Of a DNA stretch of 57,642 nucleotides, positions 31,592-41,247 are shown piece by piece; position 1 is the stretch's first letter; each line of letters starts with the position of its first letter. The notes beneath the pieces are model-generated. The model was not told the origin of the DNA, searched no databases, and saw nothing but the letters and a program-made list of their open reading frames with translations. The position numbers and the translations under genes were made by a program. Source of the stretch: Prevotellaceae bacterium UBA1746 (GTDB lineage: Bacteria > Bacteroidota > Bacteroidia > Bacteroidales > Bacteroidaceae); the NCBI GenBank assembly GCA_905369775.1, contig CAJPJR010000009.1, positions 1 to 57,642 on the forward strand, read 5' to 3'.

Positions 31592-34432
31592 ATGAACCAT
31601 AGCATCGTCGTCAAAGGCGCGCGCGTCAACAATCTCAAGAACATCGACGTCGAGATTCCGCGCGAGCAATTTGTCGTCATCACCGGCCTTTCCGGTTCGG
31701 GAAAGTCTTCATTGGCCTTCGACACCCTCTATGCCGAAGGTCAGCGGCGCTATGTCGAAAGCCTTTCGGCCTACGCCCGCCAGTTTCTCGGGCGCATGAA
31801 CAAGCCCGAGTGCGACTACATCAAAGGACTGCCTCCGGCCATCGCTATCGAACAGAAAGTCAAGACGAACAACCCGCGTTCCACCGTCGGCACGAGCACC
31901 GAGATCTACGAATATCTCCGTCTTCTCTTCGCCCGCGTGGGACATACCTACTCTCCGGTGAGCGGCGAAGAGGTGCGTCGCCACAGCGCCGACGACATTG
32001 TCGCCGCCGCCCTGCGCCGGCCGGCCGGCACGCGCTTCACCGTGCTCGCTCCCCTGCGCCTGCTCCACGAGCGCACGTTCAAAGAGCAAATCGAAGTGCT
32101 GCTCCAGCAGGGGCTTTCGCGTTTGGATCTCGACGGCGACATGGTGCGCATGGACGAAGCCATCGAAAGCCCCGCCGCCGTGGCGCGCCACGAAGCGGCC
32201 TTGGCCGAAGGGCGTCTCTTCCTTCTCCTCGATCGCCTGGCCGTCGACGGTTCGAAAGACGGCGTGACGCGTCTCACCGACTCTGTCGAAACGGCCCTCT
32301 ACGAGGGCGACGGCGAATGCCTCCTGCGTTTCTATCCCGATCGCACACTACAACGCTTCTCCACCCGCTTCGAGGCCGACGGCATCACCTTCGAGGAACC
32401 GAGCGACAACCTTTTCTCGTTCAACAATCCCGTGGGAGCCTGTCCCCGCTGCGAAGGTTTCGGCCGCGTGGTGGGCATCGACGAGCACCTTGTCGTCCCC
32501 AATCGTTCGCTCTCGGTCTACGATGGTGCTGTGATGTGCTGGCGCGGAGCGAAACTCAGCCAGTGGCAACAGGAATTCATGCGCCGCGCCGCCGCCCACG
32601 ACTTCCCCATCTTCGAACCCTACTACAAACTCACACCCGCCCAGCGCGACCTGCTCTGGCACGGTGGTCCCGGCATGGCTTGGGAGGAGGGCGATGTCGA
32701 TGTGTGCATCGATGGCTTCTTCCACGCGCTCGAACAAGGCGCCTACAAGATTCAAAACCGCGTGATGCTCGCCCGCTATCGCGGCAAGGCCGAGTGCCCC
32801 GTTTGTCACGGCACGCGCCTGCGCCCAGAAGCCCTCTACGTTCGTGTGGGCGACCGCACCATTGCCGACCTCGTACGCATGTCGGTGGCCGATCTCGCCC
32901 GATGGTTCGACACTCTCACCCTCTCCGAACACGATGCTTCCGTCGCCCAACGTCTGCTCGTCGAGATCCGCAGCCGCCTCCGCTTCCTCAACGAAGTGGG
33001 ACTCGGCTATCTCACACTCGACCGCCTCAGCAATTCGCTTTCGGGCGGCGAAAGCCAACGCATCAACCTCGCCACCTCGCTCGGCAGTAGCCTGGTGGGC
33101 AGTCTCTACATCCTCGACGAACCCTCCATCGGGCTCCATTCTCGCGACACCGACCGACTCATTCGCGTCTTGCGCCAACTTCGTGATGTGGGCAACACCG
33201 TCATCGTCGTCGAACACGACGAAGACATCATCCGTGCCGCCGACTATCTCATCGACATCGGTCCCGAAGCCGGTCGACTCGGCGGCGAAGTGGTGTGGCA
33301 AGGCAAAGTTCCGGCCGAAGGAGCCGCCCACCACGCCGGCGCCACCGTGGGACGCAGCCACACGCTCAACTTCCTCACCGGTGCCGAGTCCATTCCCGTA
33401 CCGACCTCGCGCCGCCGGTGGAACCGCCACATCGACATCATCGGTGCTCGCGAGAACAATCTCCGCGGCATCGACGTGCAATTCCCGCTCAACGTACTCA
33501 CCGTCGTGACGGGGGTGTCGGGCTCGGGCAAATCCACCCTTGTGCGCGACATCTTCTATAAGGCCCTTTTGCGTCAGCTCGACCAGTCGGGCGACCGCCC
33601 CGGCGAATACGCCGAGCTCACCGGCGACCTCGACGCCATTCAAGCCGTAGATTTCATCGACCAAAACCCCATTGGCCGCTCCACGCGCTCTAATCCCGTC
33701 ACCTACGTCAAGGCCTTCGACGAAATCCGCAAGCTCATGGCCGAACAACCCTTGGCGCGCCAAATGGAAATGGACGCCAAGTATTTCTCATTCAACACCG
33801 ACGGCGGTCGCTGCGAGGAATGCAAGGGTGAAGGCACGGTGAAAGTGGAGATGCAGTTCATGGCCGATCTCGTACTCGAATGCGAATCGTGCCACGGTCG
33901 CCGCTTCAAGAACGAGGTGCTCGACGTGCGTTTCGAGGGACAAAACATTTACGACATTCTCGAAATGACGGTCGACCAAGCCCTCGACTTTTTCGAAGCC
34001 CACGGCAAGAAGAAGATCGTCAAACGCCTCCGCCCGCTCCGCGATGTCGGACTCGGCTATATCAAACTCGGGCAGTCGTCCTCCACCCTCTCGGGCGGCG
34101 AAAACCAGCGCGTGAAACTGGCCTACTACCTCGCGCAGGAGCGTGCCGTCCCCACGCTTTTCATCTTCGACGAACCCACCACGGGACTTCACCTCCACGA
34201 CATCAACCGCCTTCTCTCGGCCTTTAACGCCTTGATTGAGCGCGGTCACACGTTGATTGTGATTGAACATAATCTTGATGTCGTAAAAACGGCCGACCAC
34301 GTCATCGATCTCGGTCCCGAAGGCGGTGCCGGTGGTGGAGACCTCGTCTTTGCCGGCACTCCCGAAGCCCTCGTCGCCTCCGGTCGCGGCTACACCGCGC
34401 GCTACCTCGCCGAAAAATTGACTCCGCAATAG
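31592..34432 (+). CDS. uvrA: Excinuclease ABC subunit A
   Basis: 946 residues, the usual length. It has two ABC ATPase halves. Half 1 has Walker A GLSGSGKSSLAFDTLYAEGQ (about 32-51), signature LSGGESQRINLA and Walker B YILDEPSIGLH. Half 2 has GVSGSGKSTLV, LSGGENQRVKLAYYLA and FIFDEPTTGLH. The second zinc site is complete (CEECKGEGTVKVEM, then CESCHGRRF). In the first, only one CxxC remains (GACPRCEGFG); the preceding segment FEADGITFEEPSDN lacks the Cys pair of E. coli UvrA, which may be normal for this phylum. UvrA finds bulky DNA lesions and loads UvrB. uvrB and uvrC are not in the window. Confidence 0.97.
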   Translation: MNHSIVVKGARVNNLKNIDVEIPREQFVVITGLSGSGKSSLAFDTLYAEGQRRYVESLSAYARQFLGRMNKPECDYIKGLPPAIAIEQKVKTNNPRSTVGTSTEIYEYLRLLFARVGHTYSPVSGEEVRRHSADDIVAAALRRPAGTRFTVLAPLRLLHERTFKEQIEVLLQQGLSRLDLDGDMVRMDEAIESPAAVARHEAALAEGRLFLLLDRLAVDGSKDGVTRLTDSVETALYEGDGECLLRFYPDRTLQRFSTRFEADGITFEEPSDNLFSFNNPVGACPRCEGFGRVVGIDEHLVVPNRSLSVYDGAVMCWRGAKLSQWQQEFMRRAAAHDFPIFEPYYKLTPAQRDLLWHGGPGMAWEEGDVDVCIDGFFHALEQGAYKIQNRVMLARYRGKAECPVCHGTRLRPEALYVRVGDRTIADLVRMSVADLARWFDTLTLSEHDASVAQRLLVEIRSRLRFLNEVGLGYLTLDRLSNSLSGGESQRINLATSLGSSLVGSLYILDEPSIGLHSRDTDRLIRVLRQLRDVGNTVIVVEHDEDIIRAADYLIDIGPEAGRLGGEVVWQGKVPAEGAAHHAGATVGRSHTLNFLTGAESIPVPTSRRRWNRHIDIIGARENNLRGIDVQFPLNVLTVVTGVSGSGKSTLVRDIFYKALLRQLDQSGDRPGEYAELTGDLDAIQAVDFIDQNPIGRSTRSNPVTYVKAFDEIRKLMAEQPLARQMEMDAKYFSFNTDGGRCEECKGEGTVKVEMQFMADLVLECESCHGRRFKNEVLDVRFEGQNIYDILEMTVDQALDFFEAHGKKKIVKRLRPLRDVGLGYIKLGQSSSTLSGGENQRVKLAYYLAQERAVPTLFIFDEPTTGLHLHDINRLLSAFNALIERGHTLIVIEHNLDVVKTADHVIDLGPEGGAGGGDLVFAGTPEALVASGRGYTARYLAEKLTPQ

Positions 34433-34456
34433 GGGTTTTCTTCCACTTTCTGACAA

Positions 34457-34500
34457 AACCGGTCGGCCGCACTCGGAGTGCGACCGACCGGTTCAGTATT
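34457..34500 (+). terminator. Terminator of the uvrA transcript
   Basis: A long stem of about 17 bp with one mismatch (34457-34473 with 34477-34493) is followed by CAGTATTTTCG. It lies 25 bp past the uvrA stop. Confidence 0.75.
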
Positions 34501-34661
34501 TTCGTCTACCAACTTCATTTTTTCAAAAACCCAACCCCTATTTCCCGTCAGCCCTTCGTATCCCCAAACAGCATCTCGGGTACAAAAGCCGCCTCCTGCA
34601 GGGCCGTCACTTGACAATTTGATCCCAAGCCACTATTTATTCGAAGAAAAAGTCTCTTTCT

Positions 34662-34694
34662 TTTTGCACATTAAAGCACACGGGCTTATCTTTG
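34662..34694 (+). promoter_or_regulatory. Consensus Bacteroidetes promoter for the TM2 gene
   Basis: TTTTG (-33, ending at 34666) and TATCTTTG (-7, 34687-34694) are separated by exactly 20 bp. It lies 33 bp before the ATG. Confidence 0.8.
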
Positions 34695-34726
34695 CACCAT
34701 CATTAAACAAATAAATCACTTAACCG

Positions 34727-35074
34727 ATGGATCAAAATAAAATCAATATGTTCCTCGCCACCAACGCGAAGTTTTTCACCGCCGCACAGCTCGCCGATCT
34801 GCGTAACCGCATAACGGAGCTTGACGACTCCTTATTGATGTACACTTCGCAGCTCAAAGATCCGACGACAGCCCTCATTCTCTCTATTTTCACAGGTGGT
34901 TTGGGTATTGATCGCTTCTACATCGGAGATACCGGTCTGGGAATCGGCAAGCTCCTCACGGGTGGTGGTTGCGGCATCTGGAGCCTCATCGACTGGTTCC
35001 TCATCATGGACGATACGCGCAACAAGAACTACCAAATCATGATGAACGCCATTATGATGCATGGCCAAGTCTAA
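34727..35074 (+). CDS. TM2-domain membrane protein
   Basis: 115 residues. About residues 45-105 form the TM2 domain: TALILSIFTGGLGIDRFYIG, DTGLGIGKLLTGGGCGIWSL, IDWFLIMDDTR. The first helix, the GxxRFYxG loop and the second helix are all present. The N-terminal 40 residues (NMFLATNAKFFTAAQLADLR) form a soluble helical segment found with TM2 domains in Bacteroidetes. The function is unknown. It has its own strong promoter and a perfect 16-bp terminator, so it is an independent and probably well-expressed unit. Confidence 0.9.
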   Translation: MDQNKINMFLATNAKFFTAAQLADLRNRITELDDSLLMYTSQLKDPTTALILSIFTGGLGIDRFYIGDTGLGIGKLLTGGGCGIWSLIDWFLIMDDTRNKNYQIMMNAIMMHGQV

Positions 35075-35233
35075 GCCGTCACCTCACTAGTTACCATGCG
35101 AAATGCGTATTAACACCTGCTCAATCGCATTTCGTCCGCTAATCGCGTAACAAAAAGGTCCACTACATCCGTCAAAAACGACGATGGCTCGACACGCCGC
35201 GTCTGCCCTCAGACGGTTCGCCTTTTTCAAAAC

Positions 35234-35271
35234 AAAAGTGGAAGAGAAATCCCCGTTTCTCTTCCACTTTT
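35234..35271. terminator. Perfect 16-bp terminator after the TM2 gene
   Basis: The stem 35234-35249 pairs with 35256-35271 around a 6-nt loop; the right arm ends in CTTTT. It lies just before the start of the DUF2752 gene. Confidence 0.8.
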
Positions 35272-35298
35272 CATCTACACCCCACTTATTCCCTCCAC

Positions 35299-35655
35299 AT
35301 GTCGCGCCGTCGCACACTTCTTTTTGTTCTCTTCGTCCTCTTTGTCCTTTGGCTTTGGGGCAATCTCTCCGGACTCCCGTGGGGCATCCCCTGCCTATTC
35401 CACCAATTCACTGGTCTCTCCTGCCCCGCCTGCGGCACGCAACGCGCCCTTTTCGCCCTCCTGCACGGCCATCCCCTAACGGCCTGGCACTACAACTATT
35501 TTCTGCCCTTCGCTATCCTCCTCGTCGTCGCACTCGCATTCCTCTCCCGCCGCAAGAACCCACTTTATCGTACGCTCACCTCACCGATCGCACTGATCAT
35601 CTATGGTTGCATCATGCTGGTCTGGCTCATTGTCCGCAACCTGTACGGAGTTTGA
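35299..35655 (+). CDS. DUF2752 membrane protein
   Basis: 118 residues with three hydrophobic segments (about 8-23, 62-80, 96-113). Between the first two lies GLSCPACGTQRALFALLHG, the CPxCGxxR motif that defines DUF2752. The paired Cys suggest metal or redox binding at the membrane, but no function is known for the family. It comes right after the TM2 terminator and has no clear promoter; its ATG is 28 bp past the hairpin. No gene follows on the same strand. Confidence 0.85.
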   Translation: MSRRRTLLFVLFVLFVLWLWGNLSGLPWGIPCLFHQFTGLSCPACGTQRALFALLHGHPLTAWHYNYFLPFAILLVVALAFLSRRKNPLYRTLTSPIALIIYGCIMLVWLIVRNLYGV

Positions 35656-35807
35656 AGAACATCCCGACGAACCCTTCTTCTGAAAAACACCAACGACCTG
35701 ATCGCCCCACTCACTTTCCACGAAATCCATTCATTTCTTCCTCTCCAAAGAAGTAAACGCAACGCATCGCCGGAGCCAAATTTTCCACTTCCTCCACTCC
35801 TCCGGGC

Positions 35808-36560
35808 TCATTTGCGTCCAAAATCAGCAGGAATTTCGCCCCATTCGCCCGTTTCCCATTTCAAGATGGGATTCGTCACGCGGTGCGCCTTGAGCCACGC
35901 CTCCGCCCGAGCAATCATTTCATAGAGTTTCTCGGTGCGCGGAGTGCGCGCCAACTGCGTGCGGCACTGCTTGCGACGCACCCACGAAATCGCCGTGGCC
36001 GAATCTGAATAAATGGGCATTTTCGTCCCCTGTTTGTCGAGAAGAGCGAGAGCATGGACAATCGCGAGGAACTCGCCGATATTGTTCGTACCGTGAACCG
36101 GACCAAAATGAAAGATCTCTCGCCCCTCTGCCAGATAAACACCCCGGTATTCCATCGCCCCGGGATTGCCCGAACAAGCCGCATCCACACAAAGCGTTTG
36201 GAAGCCCACTTTCGCCAACACCTCGGGCGAGGGCATGTGCACCGGTCGGGCGCCGCCCGAGGAGGAACCAGAAGTACGAGAAGAAATCCTACCGCCACAA
36301 GAAGAAATATCTCCGCCACGAGAAGCAGCGTCGTCCACATCGGTCGAAGCCACTGTAGAACGCTCAGCAGGGCGGACGGAACAAATATGCTCTTCCGGTT
36401 CGTCGGCCGCGGCATACTCCGCTTCGTCGCGCGAAGCGAAGGCTTTGTAACGTGCACCGGGGAAACCGTCGACTTGTTCGCGGCATTCCTCCCACGAGGT
36501 GTAGACTCCGGGGATGCGGCCGCTCCAAACGACGTAGAACTTGGGTTTCTTGCTACTCAT
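35808..36560 (-). CDS. Ribonuclease H with N-terminal viroplasmin domain
   Basis: 250 residues from MSSKKPKFYVVWSGRIPGVY; the longer open frame lacks homology. Residues 5-48 form a caulimovirus-viroplasmin/RNase HI N-terminal domain (VYTSWEECREQVDGFPGARY) that binds RNA-DNA hybrids. A Ser/Gly/Arg-rich linker (about 60-105) leads to the RNase H domain. Its catalytic acids can be read in CVDAACSGNPG, NNIGEFLAIVHAL, IYSDSATAISWV and WGEIPADFGRK. It degrades the RNA strand of hybrids. It follows argS by 142 bp on the same strand. Confidence 0.88.
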   Translation of the reverse strand: MSSKKPKFYVVWSGRIPGVYTSWEECREQVDGFPGARYKAFASRDEAEYAAADEPEEHICSVRPAERSTVASTDVDDAASRGGDISSCGGRISSRTSGSSSGGARPVHMPSPEVLAKVGFQTLCVDAACSGNPGAMEYRGVYLAEGREIFHFGPVHGTNNIGEFLAIVHALALLDKQGTKMPIYSDSATAISWVRRKQCRTQLARTPRTEKLYEMIARAEAWLKAHRVTNPILKWETGEWGEIPADFGRK

Positions 36561-36702
36561 GAACAGGAGAATGGACTGAAGAATAAAGGACGCGCCGCCG
36601 AAAGAGGGCGGAACGAAAGAAAAGGAGGCGATTTCGTCGGAACGCTCGTCCCACGAAATCGCCCCATGCAGTGGTTGCGACGCAGCGCACACCACCTTAG
36701 GT

Positions 36703-38517
36703 TTACATGCGCTCAGGCATCTCAATACCCAGGAGATCCATGCCCAGACGCACCACCTTCGCCACATTGCGCGAGAGCACAAGGCGGAAGTTGCGCTTGG
36801 CCGCATCCTCCTCGCGAAGGATTTGGAACTCGTGGTAGAACTGATTGTAGTCCTTCACCAATTCGTAGCAATAGTTGGCGATGGCCGAAGGCGAATAGTC
36901 CTCACCGGCAGCGCGTACCACGGCGGTGAACTCGGCGATGCGCTGAATGATTTCCTCCTCCTTCACCGAAATCTCCGTGGCAGGATCCACCGCCGTGATC
37001 TCGATACCGGCTTCCTCCGCTTTGCGCAGGATCGAACGAATGCGGGCATACGTATATTGGATGAAGGGCCCGGTGTTACCGTTGAAGTCGATGGATTCTT
37101 CGGGGTTGAAGACCATGTTTTTGCGCGCGTCGACTTTGAGCAAGAAGTATTTGAGCGCACCGAGACCGACGATGCGGGCCACCTCCTGCTTTTCAGCTTC
37201 CGACATGTCGCCGTTCTTGCCGGCTTCGTCCATCGTGCGGCGAGCCTGATCGATCATTCCCTCGATGAGATCGTCGGCGTCGACCACCGTACCCTCACGG
37301 CTCTTCATTTTGCCGTTGGGGAGTTCGACCATGCCGTAGGAGAAGTGCACAAGGCTCTTTCCCCACTCGAAACCAAGGCGATCGAGCAGGAGCGAGAGCA
37401 CCTGGAAGTGGTAGTTCTGTTCGTTGCCCACCACATAGACCATCTTATCGATGGGATAGTCGCGGAAACGCAGCTTGGCCGTACCGATGTCTTGCGTCAT
37501 GTAGACCGAAGTACCGTCCGAACGAAGCAGCAGCTTCTCATCCAGGCCGTCTTTCGTCAGATCGGCCCAAACCGAACCGTCTTCGCGGCGATAGAAGAGC
37601 CCTTTGGCGAGTCCTTCCTCCACCTTTTCCTTCCCTTCGAGATAGGTTTCCGATTCGTAGTAGATCTTGTCGAACGACACACCGAGTGCTTTGTACGTTT
37701 CGTCGAACCCGGCGTAAACCCACTCGTTCATCTTGCGCCAGAGCGCACGCACCTCTTCGTCGCCCTGCTCCCACTTGCGGAGCATTTCGCGCGCTTCGAC
37801 CATGAGCGGCGCCTCATTCTTCGCACGGTTCTCGGCCTCTTCGGGCGCAACGCCCTCGGCTTCGAGCCGCGATTTGAGTTCAGCCACTTCGGCACGATAG
37901 TGCTGATCGAAAGCCACATAGTAGTCGCCCACCAAGTGGTCGCCCTTCTTACCCGTCGACTCGGGCGTCTCGCCGTTGCCATACTTGAGCCAAGCCAGCA
38001 TCGACTTGCAAATGTGAATACCGCGATCGTTCACGATATTGGTCTTCACCACGCGGTTGCCGTTGGCCTCAGCGATTTTCGACACCGCCCATCCGAGCAA
38101 ATTGTTGCGCACATGGCCGAGGTGGAGCGGTTTGTTGGTATTGGGCGACGAATATTCGACCATGGTGAGCGGGCTGTCGGGGCCGGGTGTGGCGAGTCCG
38201 TAGCGGCTGTCGGCGTCGATCTGTTCGAGCAGTTCGACCCACTTTTTGGGCGCGATGGTCAGGTTGAGGAAACCCTTGACGATGTTGAACGTCGATACGA
38301 GGTCGGTGTTTTCGACCAACCACAATGCGAGGTCTTCTCCGGTGTCTTCGGGCTTACGCTTGGAGATGCGCAGGAAGGGGAAGGTGACCACAGTGAGGTG
38401 CCCCTCGAAGTCGGGGCGCGTTTTCTGAATCTGCACCTGTTCGGGGGTGATGTCGGCACCGTAGCAGGCCTTGACGGCTTTGACGACGGCATCGGTAAGC
38501 AATTGTTCGATGTTCAT
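36703..38517 (-). CDS. argS: Arginine--tRNA ligase
   Basis: 604 residues from MNIEQLLTDAV; 15 in-frame codons upstream are dropped because this start matches the family. The N-terminal ArgRS domain is followed by SSPNTNKPLHLGHVRNNLLG with the HIGH motif as HLGH (about 130). The KMSKS counterpart is KMKSREGTVVDADDL, and the C-terminal DALR anticodon domain has YARIRSILRKAEEAG and VLSRNVAKVVRLGMDLLG. It charges tRNA-Arg. It lies 48 bp after the EEP-family gene in a four-gene minus-strand run. A tRNA-Arg(CCT) gene is 5 kb away. Confidence 0.97.
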   Translation of the reverse strand: MNIEQLLTDAVVKAVKACYGADITPEQVQIQKTRPDFEGHLTVVTFPFLRISKRKPEDTGEDLALWLVENTDLVSTFNIVKGFLNLTIAPKKWVELLEQIDADSRYGLATPGPDSPLTMVEYSSPNTNKPLHLGHVRNNLLGWAVSKIAEANGNRVVKTNIVNDRGIHICKSMLAWLKYGNGETPESTGKKGDHLVGDYYVAFDQHYRAEVAELKSRLEAEGVAPEEAENRAKNEAPLMVEAREMLRKWEQGDEEVRALWRKMNEWVYAGFDETYKALGVSFDKIYYESETYLEGKEKVEEGLAKGLFYRREDGSVWADLTKDGLDEKLLLRSDGTSVYMTQDIGTAKLRFRDYPIDKMVYVVGNEQNYHFQVLSLLLDRLGFEWGKSLVHFSYGMVELPNGKMKSREGTVVDADDLIEGMIDQARRTMDEAGKNGDMSEAEKQEVARIVGLGALKYFLLKVDARKNMVFNPEESIDFNGNTGPFIQYTYARIRSILRKAEEAGIEITAVDPATEISVKEEEIIQRIAEFTAVVRAAGEDYSPSAIANYCYELVKDYNQFYHEFQILREEDAAKRNFRLVLSRNVAKVVRLGMDLLGIEMPERM

Positions 38518-38565
38518 TTGTATGTGTTGTACAGAGAGTTGTATATTATTCGTGGAGAGCATCCG

Positions 38566-39696
38566 CTATGGCTGCGGACGACGGAAGGTGGCAATGAGGG
38601 GATAATGGTCGGAGAGGTCGACGCCGTTGTCCACATGCGCCTCGACGGGCACAAACGTGGGATCTGCCAAAACGTGGTCAATGCGCACATACATCGCATC
38701 GCGATTGAACGTGCGCGAAATCCCATTGCCGGCCGCACGAAACGCATCGCGAAAACCGAGTTCCACCAAGCGACGTCGAGCCGAAGAAATGGGAGTGTCG
38801 TTGAAATCTCCGCAAATGAATTTCACCTGTCCGCGGCGGGCATCGACGAAACGCGAGAGCGTGTCGACCATGTCGGCCCGCGCAGCGGCAGCCAGCTTGA
38901 TTTTGTTGTAAAGTCGGCGCTGCCAAGCGCTCGAATCGGAACTTTGCCCCGTCTTCGTCCATTGGCTGAACTGCCCGCGCTCGTCAAACGTCAAGGCGTT
39001 GGAACGCAAATGACAGTTGACCACAATCCAGGGGCGTTCGTTGGGCACCTTCAACCAAAAGGCGACCACTATATTGCCGCCCGAGCGACAAATGAGTTGC
39101 GCATCCGTGACGGGAAACTTCGAAATGAGTCCGAGGCATTCGCTCCCCGCGTTGTAGCACTTGTAGTGCGTGGTGCCCGTTCCTTTCAGTCGGGCCACCA
39201 ATTCTTTGTTTTGTTCCAGCGAACCCATGCCCTCTTGAAAGGCAATGATTTGCGCGCCGGAAGCGATCATGTAGTTCGTCATTTCAGCCCGGCCGCTGTC
39301 GGTCAGTCCGAAGCCGCGCGTGTTGTAGGTCATGACCCGAATTTCGCCCGAAGCCACGCCGCCCGAACTGCCTCTGTTGAGATTGATCGGCGCATAAGTG
39401 CGGATGCTGCCCGAGCAGAGCAAAAGTCCGAACAGCGGAATCCACACGCGGCGCGGCGCAAAGACCAGACAAAGCACAGCCATGCCCACCGTTCCGCCGA
39501 GAAAGAGGGGAAAGAGCAGGGCGTAGGCCGCCGCCGCTCCAAACTGTCGGGGGTCGACGTAGGGCGAAAGGGCGCAAAGCCACAAGGCGATCACCGTGAA
39601 CCACGAAGCGCCGGCCAGAAAGAGCGAAATGAAGCGCGCCAAGGCTCGTTTTTCGGGCGTCCGGAAGAAATGAAAGAGACGACGTAAGCAGGACAT
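38566..39696 (-). CDS. Membrane-anchored endonuclease/exonuclease/phosphatase family protein
   Basis: 376 residues. Three hydrophobic segments occupy about 20-105. The EEP domain follows: IRVMTYNTRGFG (about 120), IIAFQEG (metal-binding Glu), WIVVNCHLRSNAL, FICGDFNDTP and the final DLSDHYPLIATF with the catalytic Asp-His. All core residues of the DNase I/phosphatase fold are present. The substrate could be nucleic acid or a phosphodiester lipid. It starts 5 bp after the rhomboid gene, an arrangement often seen in Bacteroidetes, so the two may act together at the membrane. Confidence 0.88.
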   Translation of the reverse strand: MSCLRRLFHFFRTPEKRALARFISLFLAGASWFTVIALWLCALSPYVDPRQFGAAAAYALLFPLFLGGTVGMAVLCLVFAPRRVWIPLFGLLLCSGSIRTYAPINLNRGSSGGVASGEIRVMTYNTRGFGLTDSGRAEMTNYMIASGAQIIAFQEGMGSLEQNKELVARLKGTGTTHYKCYNAGSECLGLISKFPVTDAQLICRSGGNIVVAFWLKVPNERPWIVVNCHLRSNALTFDERGQFSQWTKTGQSSDSSAWQRRLYNKIKLAAAARADMVDTLSRFVDARRGQVKFICGDFNDTPISSARRRLVELGFRDAFRAAGNGISRTFNRDAMYVRIDHVLADPTFVPVEAHVDNGVDLSDHYPLIATFRRPQP

Positions 39697-39701
39697 ACGC
39701 T

Positions 39702-40742
39702 TCAGGGACGACGCGTGTGGTTGAACAAATCTTTTTTCTCCTCCTCGGTCAGTGAGGCGTAGCCCGAACGGCGCACCTTGTCGAGAATCTCATCGATGCG
39801 CTCCTGCTCTTTGCGTCGGCGCAGATTGTATTCGCGGTCAGTCTCCCCCGCAGCCGACGATGCGGCGGACGAAGAGGTGCGCGACGCGCCGCCACCGCGA
39901 TCGGAACGCGAAAAGAGTTGACGGAAAGCACCTTCCACAGCGGCACCGAAACGCTGAAAAGCTCGCCGGATGCGTTGCAAGACACCGCCGCCCGCGGTGG
40001 AGTCGGCACTGCCGGTGTAGTAGGTGCGCGTGTAGGGATCGTAATGCGGTCGGCGCTGCGCCGCAGCAATTTGTCGGCGCCAGTTCCGGAAGTAGAGCCA
40101 ACCGAAGAACATGCCGCCCAGGTGGGCGAAGTGCGCGATGTTACCGTTCGAATAGAAGGCGGAGAAGACTTCGATCAGCGCATAGCCGATCACGAAATAC
40201 TTGGCCTTCATCGGGATGGGAGGGAAGAGCAACATGATGCGCTCGTCGGGGAACGTCATGCCAAACGCCAGCAGCACGCCGTAGCAAGCACCGCTGGCTC
40301 CGATCGTCACCCAGGTGTTGAGAAAAGCGCCCATCGGCAAACTCGTCACCCCGTCGGAGACCATCGCATAGTGGTTCAGGCCTTCCAAATAATACTGTCC
40401 CAACTGCCACAGCTCCTGACAAAGTGCAGCACCCACGCCACACAAGAAATAATAGATGATGAAGCGGCGCTGTCCCATGGTCTGCTCAATGATGCGCCCG
40501 AACATCCACAACGAGAACATGTTGAGCAGCACATGCGACCACGAACCGTGCAGAAACATGTAGGTCACCACCTGCCAGAGGTGGAAATCGGGGGCCAGGA
40601 AGAAGTGCAAGCCGAAAAGATCGGTGAGCACATCGCCCCCACGTTGCGCCACCAACTGCTGCACCATGAAGAGAATGATGTTGATAAACAGCAGATTGCG
40701 TGTGACGGGTGGAATGGAACTGAGAAATCCGTTGGAAGACAT
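39702..40742 (-). CDS. Rhomboid-family intramembrane serine protease
   Basis: 346 residues from MSSNGFLSSIPPVTRNLLFI. Six membrane segments lie within about 1-235. WQVVTYMFLHGSWSHVLLNM is the L1/HxxxN region, GASGACYGVLLAFGM carries the catalytic Ser and AHFAHLGGMFFGWLY the catalytic His. The C-terminal 100 residues are cytoplasmic and basic, ending in RIDEILDKVRRSGYASLTEE, a tail common in Bacteroidetes rhomboids. It cleaves membrane proteins within the bilayer; substrates are unknown. It is the first gene of the run to argS. Confidence 0.92.
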   Translation of the reverse strand: MSSNGFLSSIPPVTRNLLFINIILFMVQQLVAQRGGDVLTDLFGLHFFLAPDFHLWQVVTYMFLHGSWSHVLLNMFSLWMFGRIIEQTMGQRRFIIYYFLCGVGAALCQELWQLGQYYLEGLNHYAMVSDGVTSLPMGAFLNTWVTIGASGACYGVLLAFGMTFPDERIMLLFPPIPMKAKYFVIGYALIEVFSAFYSNGNIAHFAHLGGMFFGWLYFRNWRRQIAAAQRRPHYDPYTRTYYTGSADSTAGGGVLQRIRRAFQRFGAAVEGAFRQLFSRSDRGGGASRTSSSAASSAAGETDREYNLRRRKEQERIDEILDKVRRSGYASLTEEEKKDLFNHTRRP

Positions 40743-40950
40743 GGAAAGAATGCATATCCCCGCAAGCCGCACAGGCCGTTGCCTTGTGCGACTCGCGGGT
40801 GAAATCGTGAAAAGGGAGCGTCACGACAGAACAGACCGAGACAAGGTGCCTCGACCGGCGCCATGCGGTGAGAGCGATCGGAGGTTATCCGCTCGCCTCA
40901 CGAGCCATTTGCGCCCGTCGGCCCGCGGTCACGTTACTATCCGTTTGCGA

Positions 40951-41226
40951 TCAGAAATCGAACTTTTCGATTTTGAGCGTGCCGAGCGTTTCGAGACGAC
41001 CGACGTGCTGTTTGAAATCGTCGGTAGCAGCATGTGCCGCCAAAGCCTCAGGCGAAGCCCACGTTTCGCAGAACATGAACACATCGGGGCGCGTTCCGCT
41101 CTCAAAAACATCGTATGAAACACAACCGGCGTGCTCGCGGCTGGCAGCCACCAGGGCAAGCGCCGTCTCCAACGCAGTGGCATACTGCTCCTCGTTGGCT
41201 TGGAAAAAACAATTGACGCGAATCAT
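40951..41226 (-). CDS. Antibiotic biosynthesis monooxygenase (ABM) family protein
   Basis: 91 residues. MIRVNCFFQANEEQ, SREHAGCVSYDVFES, VFMFCETWASPEALAAHAAT and HVGRLETLG give the dimeric ferredoxin-like fold of YgiN/ABM proteins. Relatives act as quinol or anthraquinol monooxygenases without cofactor, or as small heme-binding proteins. It is the third gene of the nhaD operon, 21 bp after the beta-barrel gene. The substrate is unknown. Confidence 0.88.
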   Translation of the reverse strand: MIRVNCFFQANEEQYATALETALALVAASREHAGCVSYDVFESGTRPDVFMFCETWASPEALAAHAATDDFKQHVGRLETLGTLKIEKFDF

Positions 41227-41247
41227 GAGAAACTGCTGATTTTTGAA

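Noticed and set aside
35087..35317. Minus-strand frame of 76 codons between the TM2 and DUF2752 genes
   Set aside because: It covers the TM2 terminator and runs into the DUF2752 start; no coding signal is present.
36823..39687. Plus-strand open frame of 954 codons across argS and the EEP gene
   Set aside because: It spans two well-identified minus-strand genes and the spacer between them; the translated protein shows no family.
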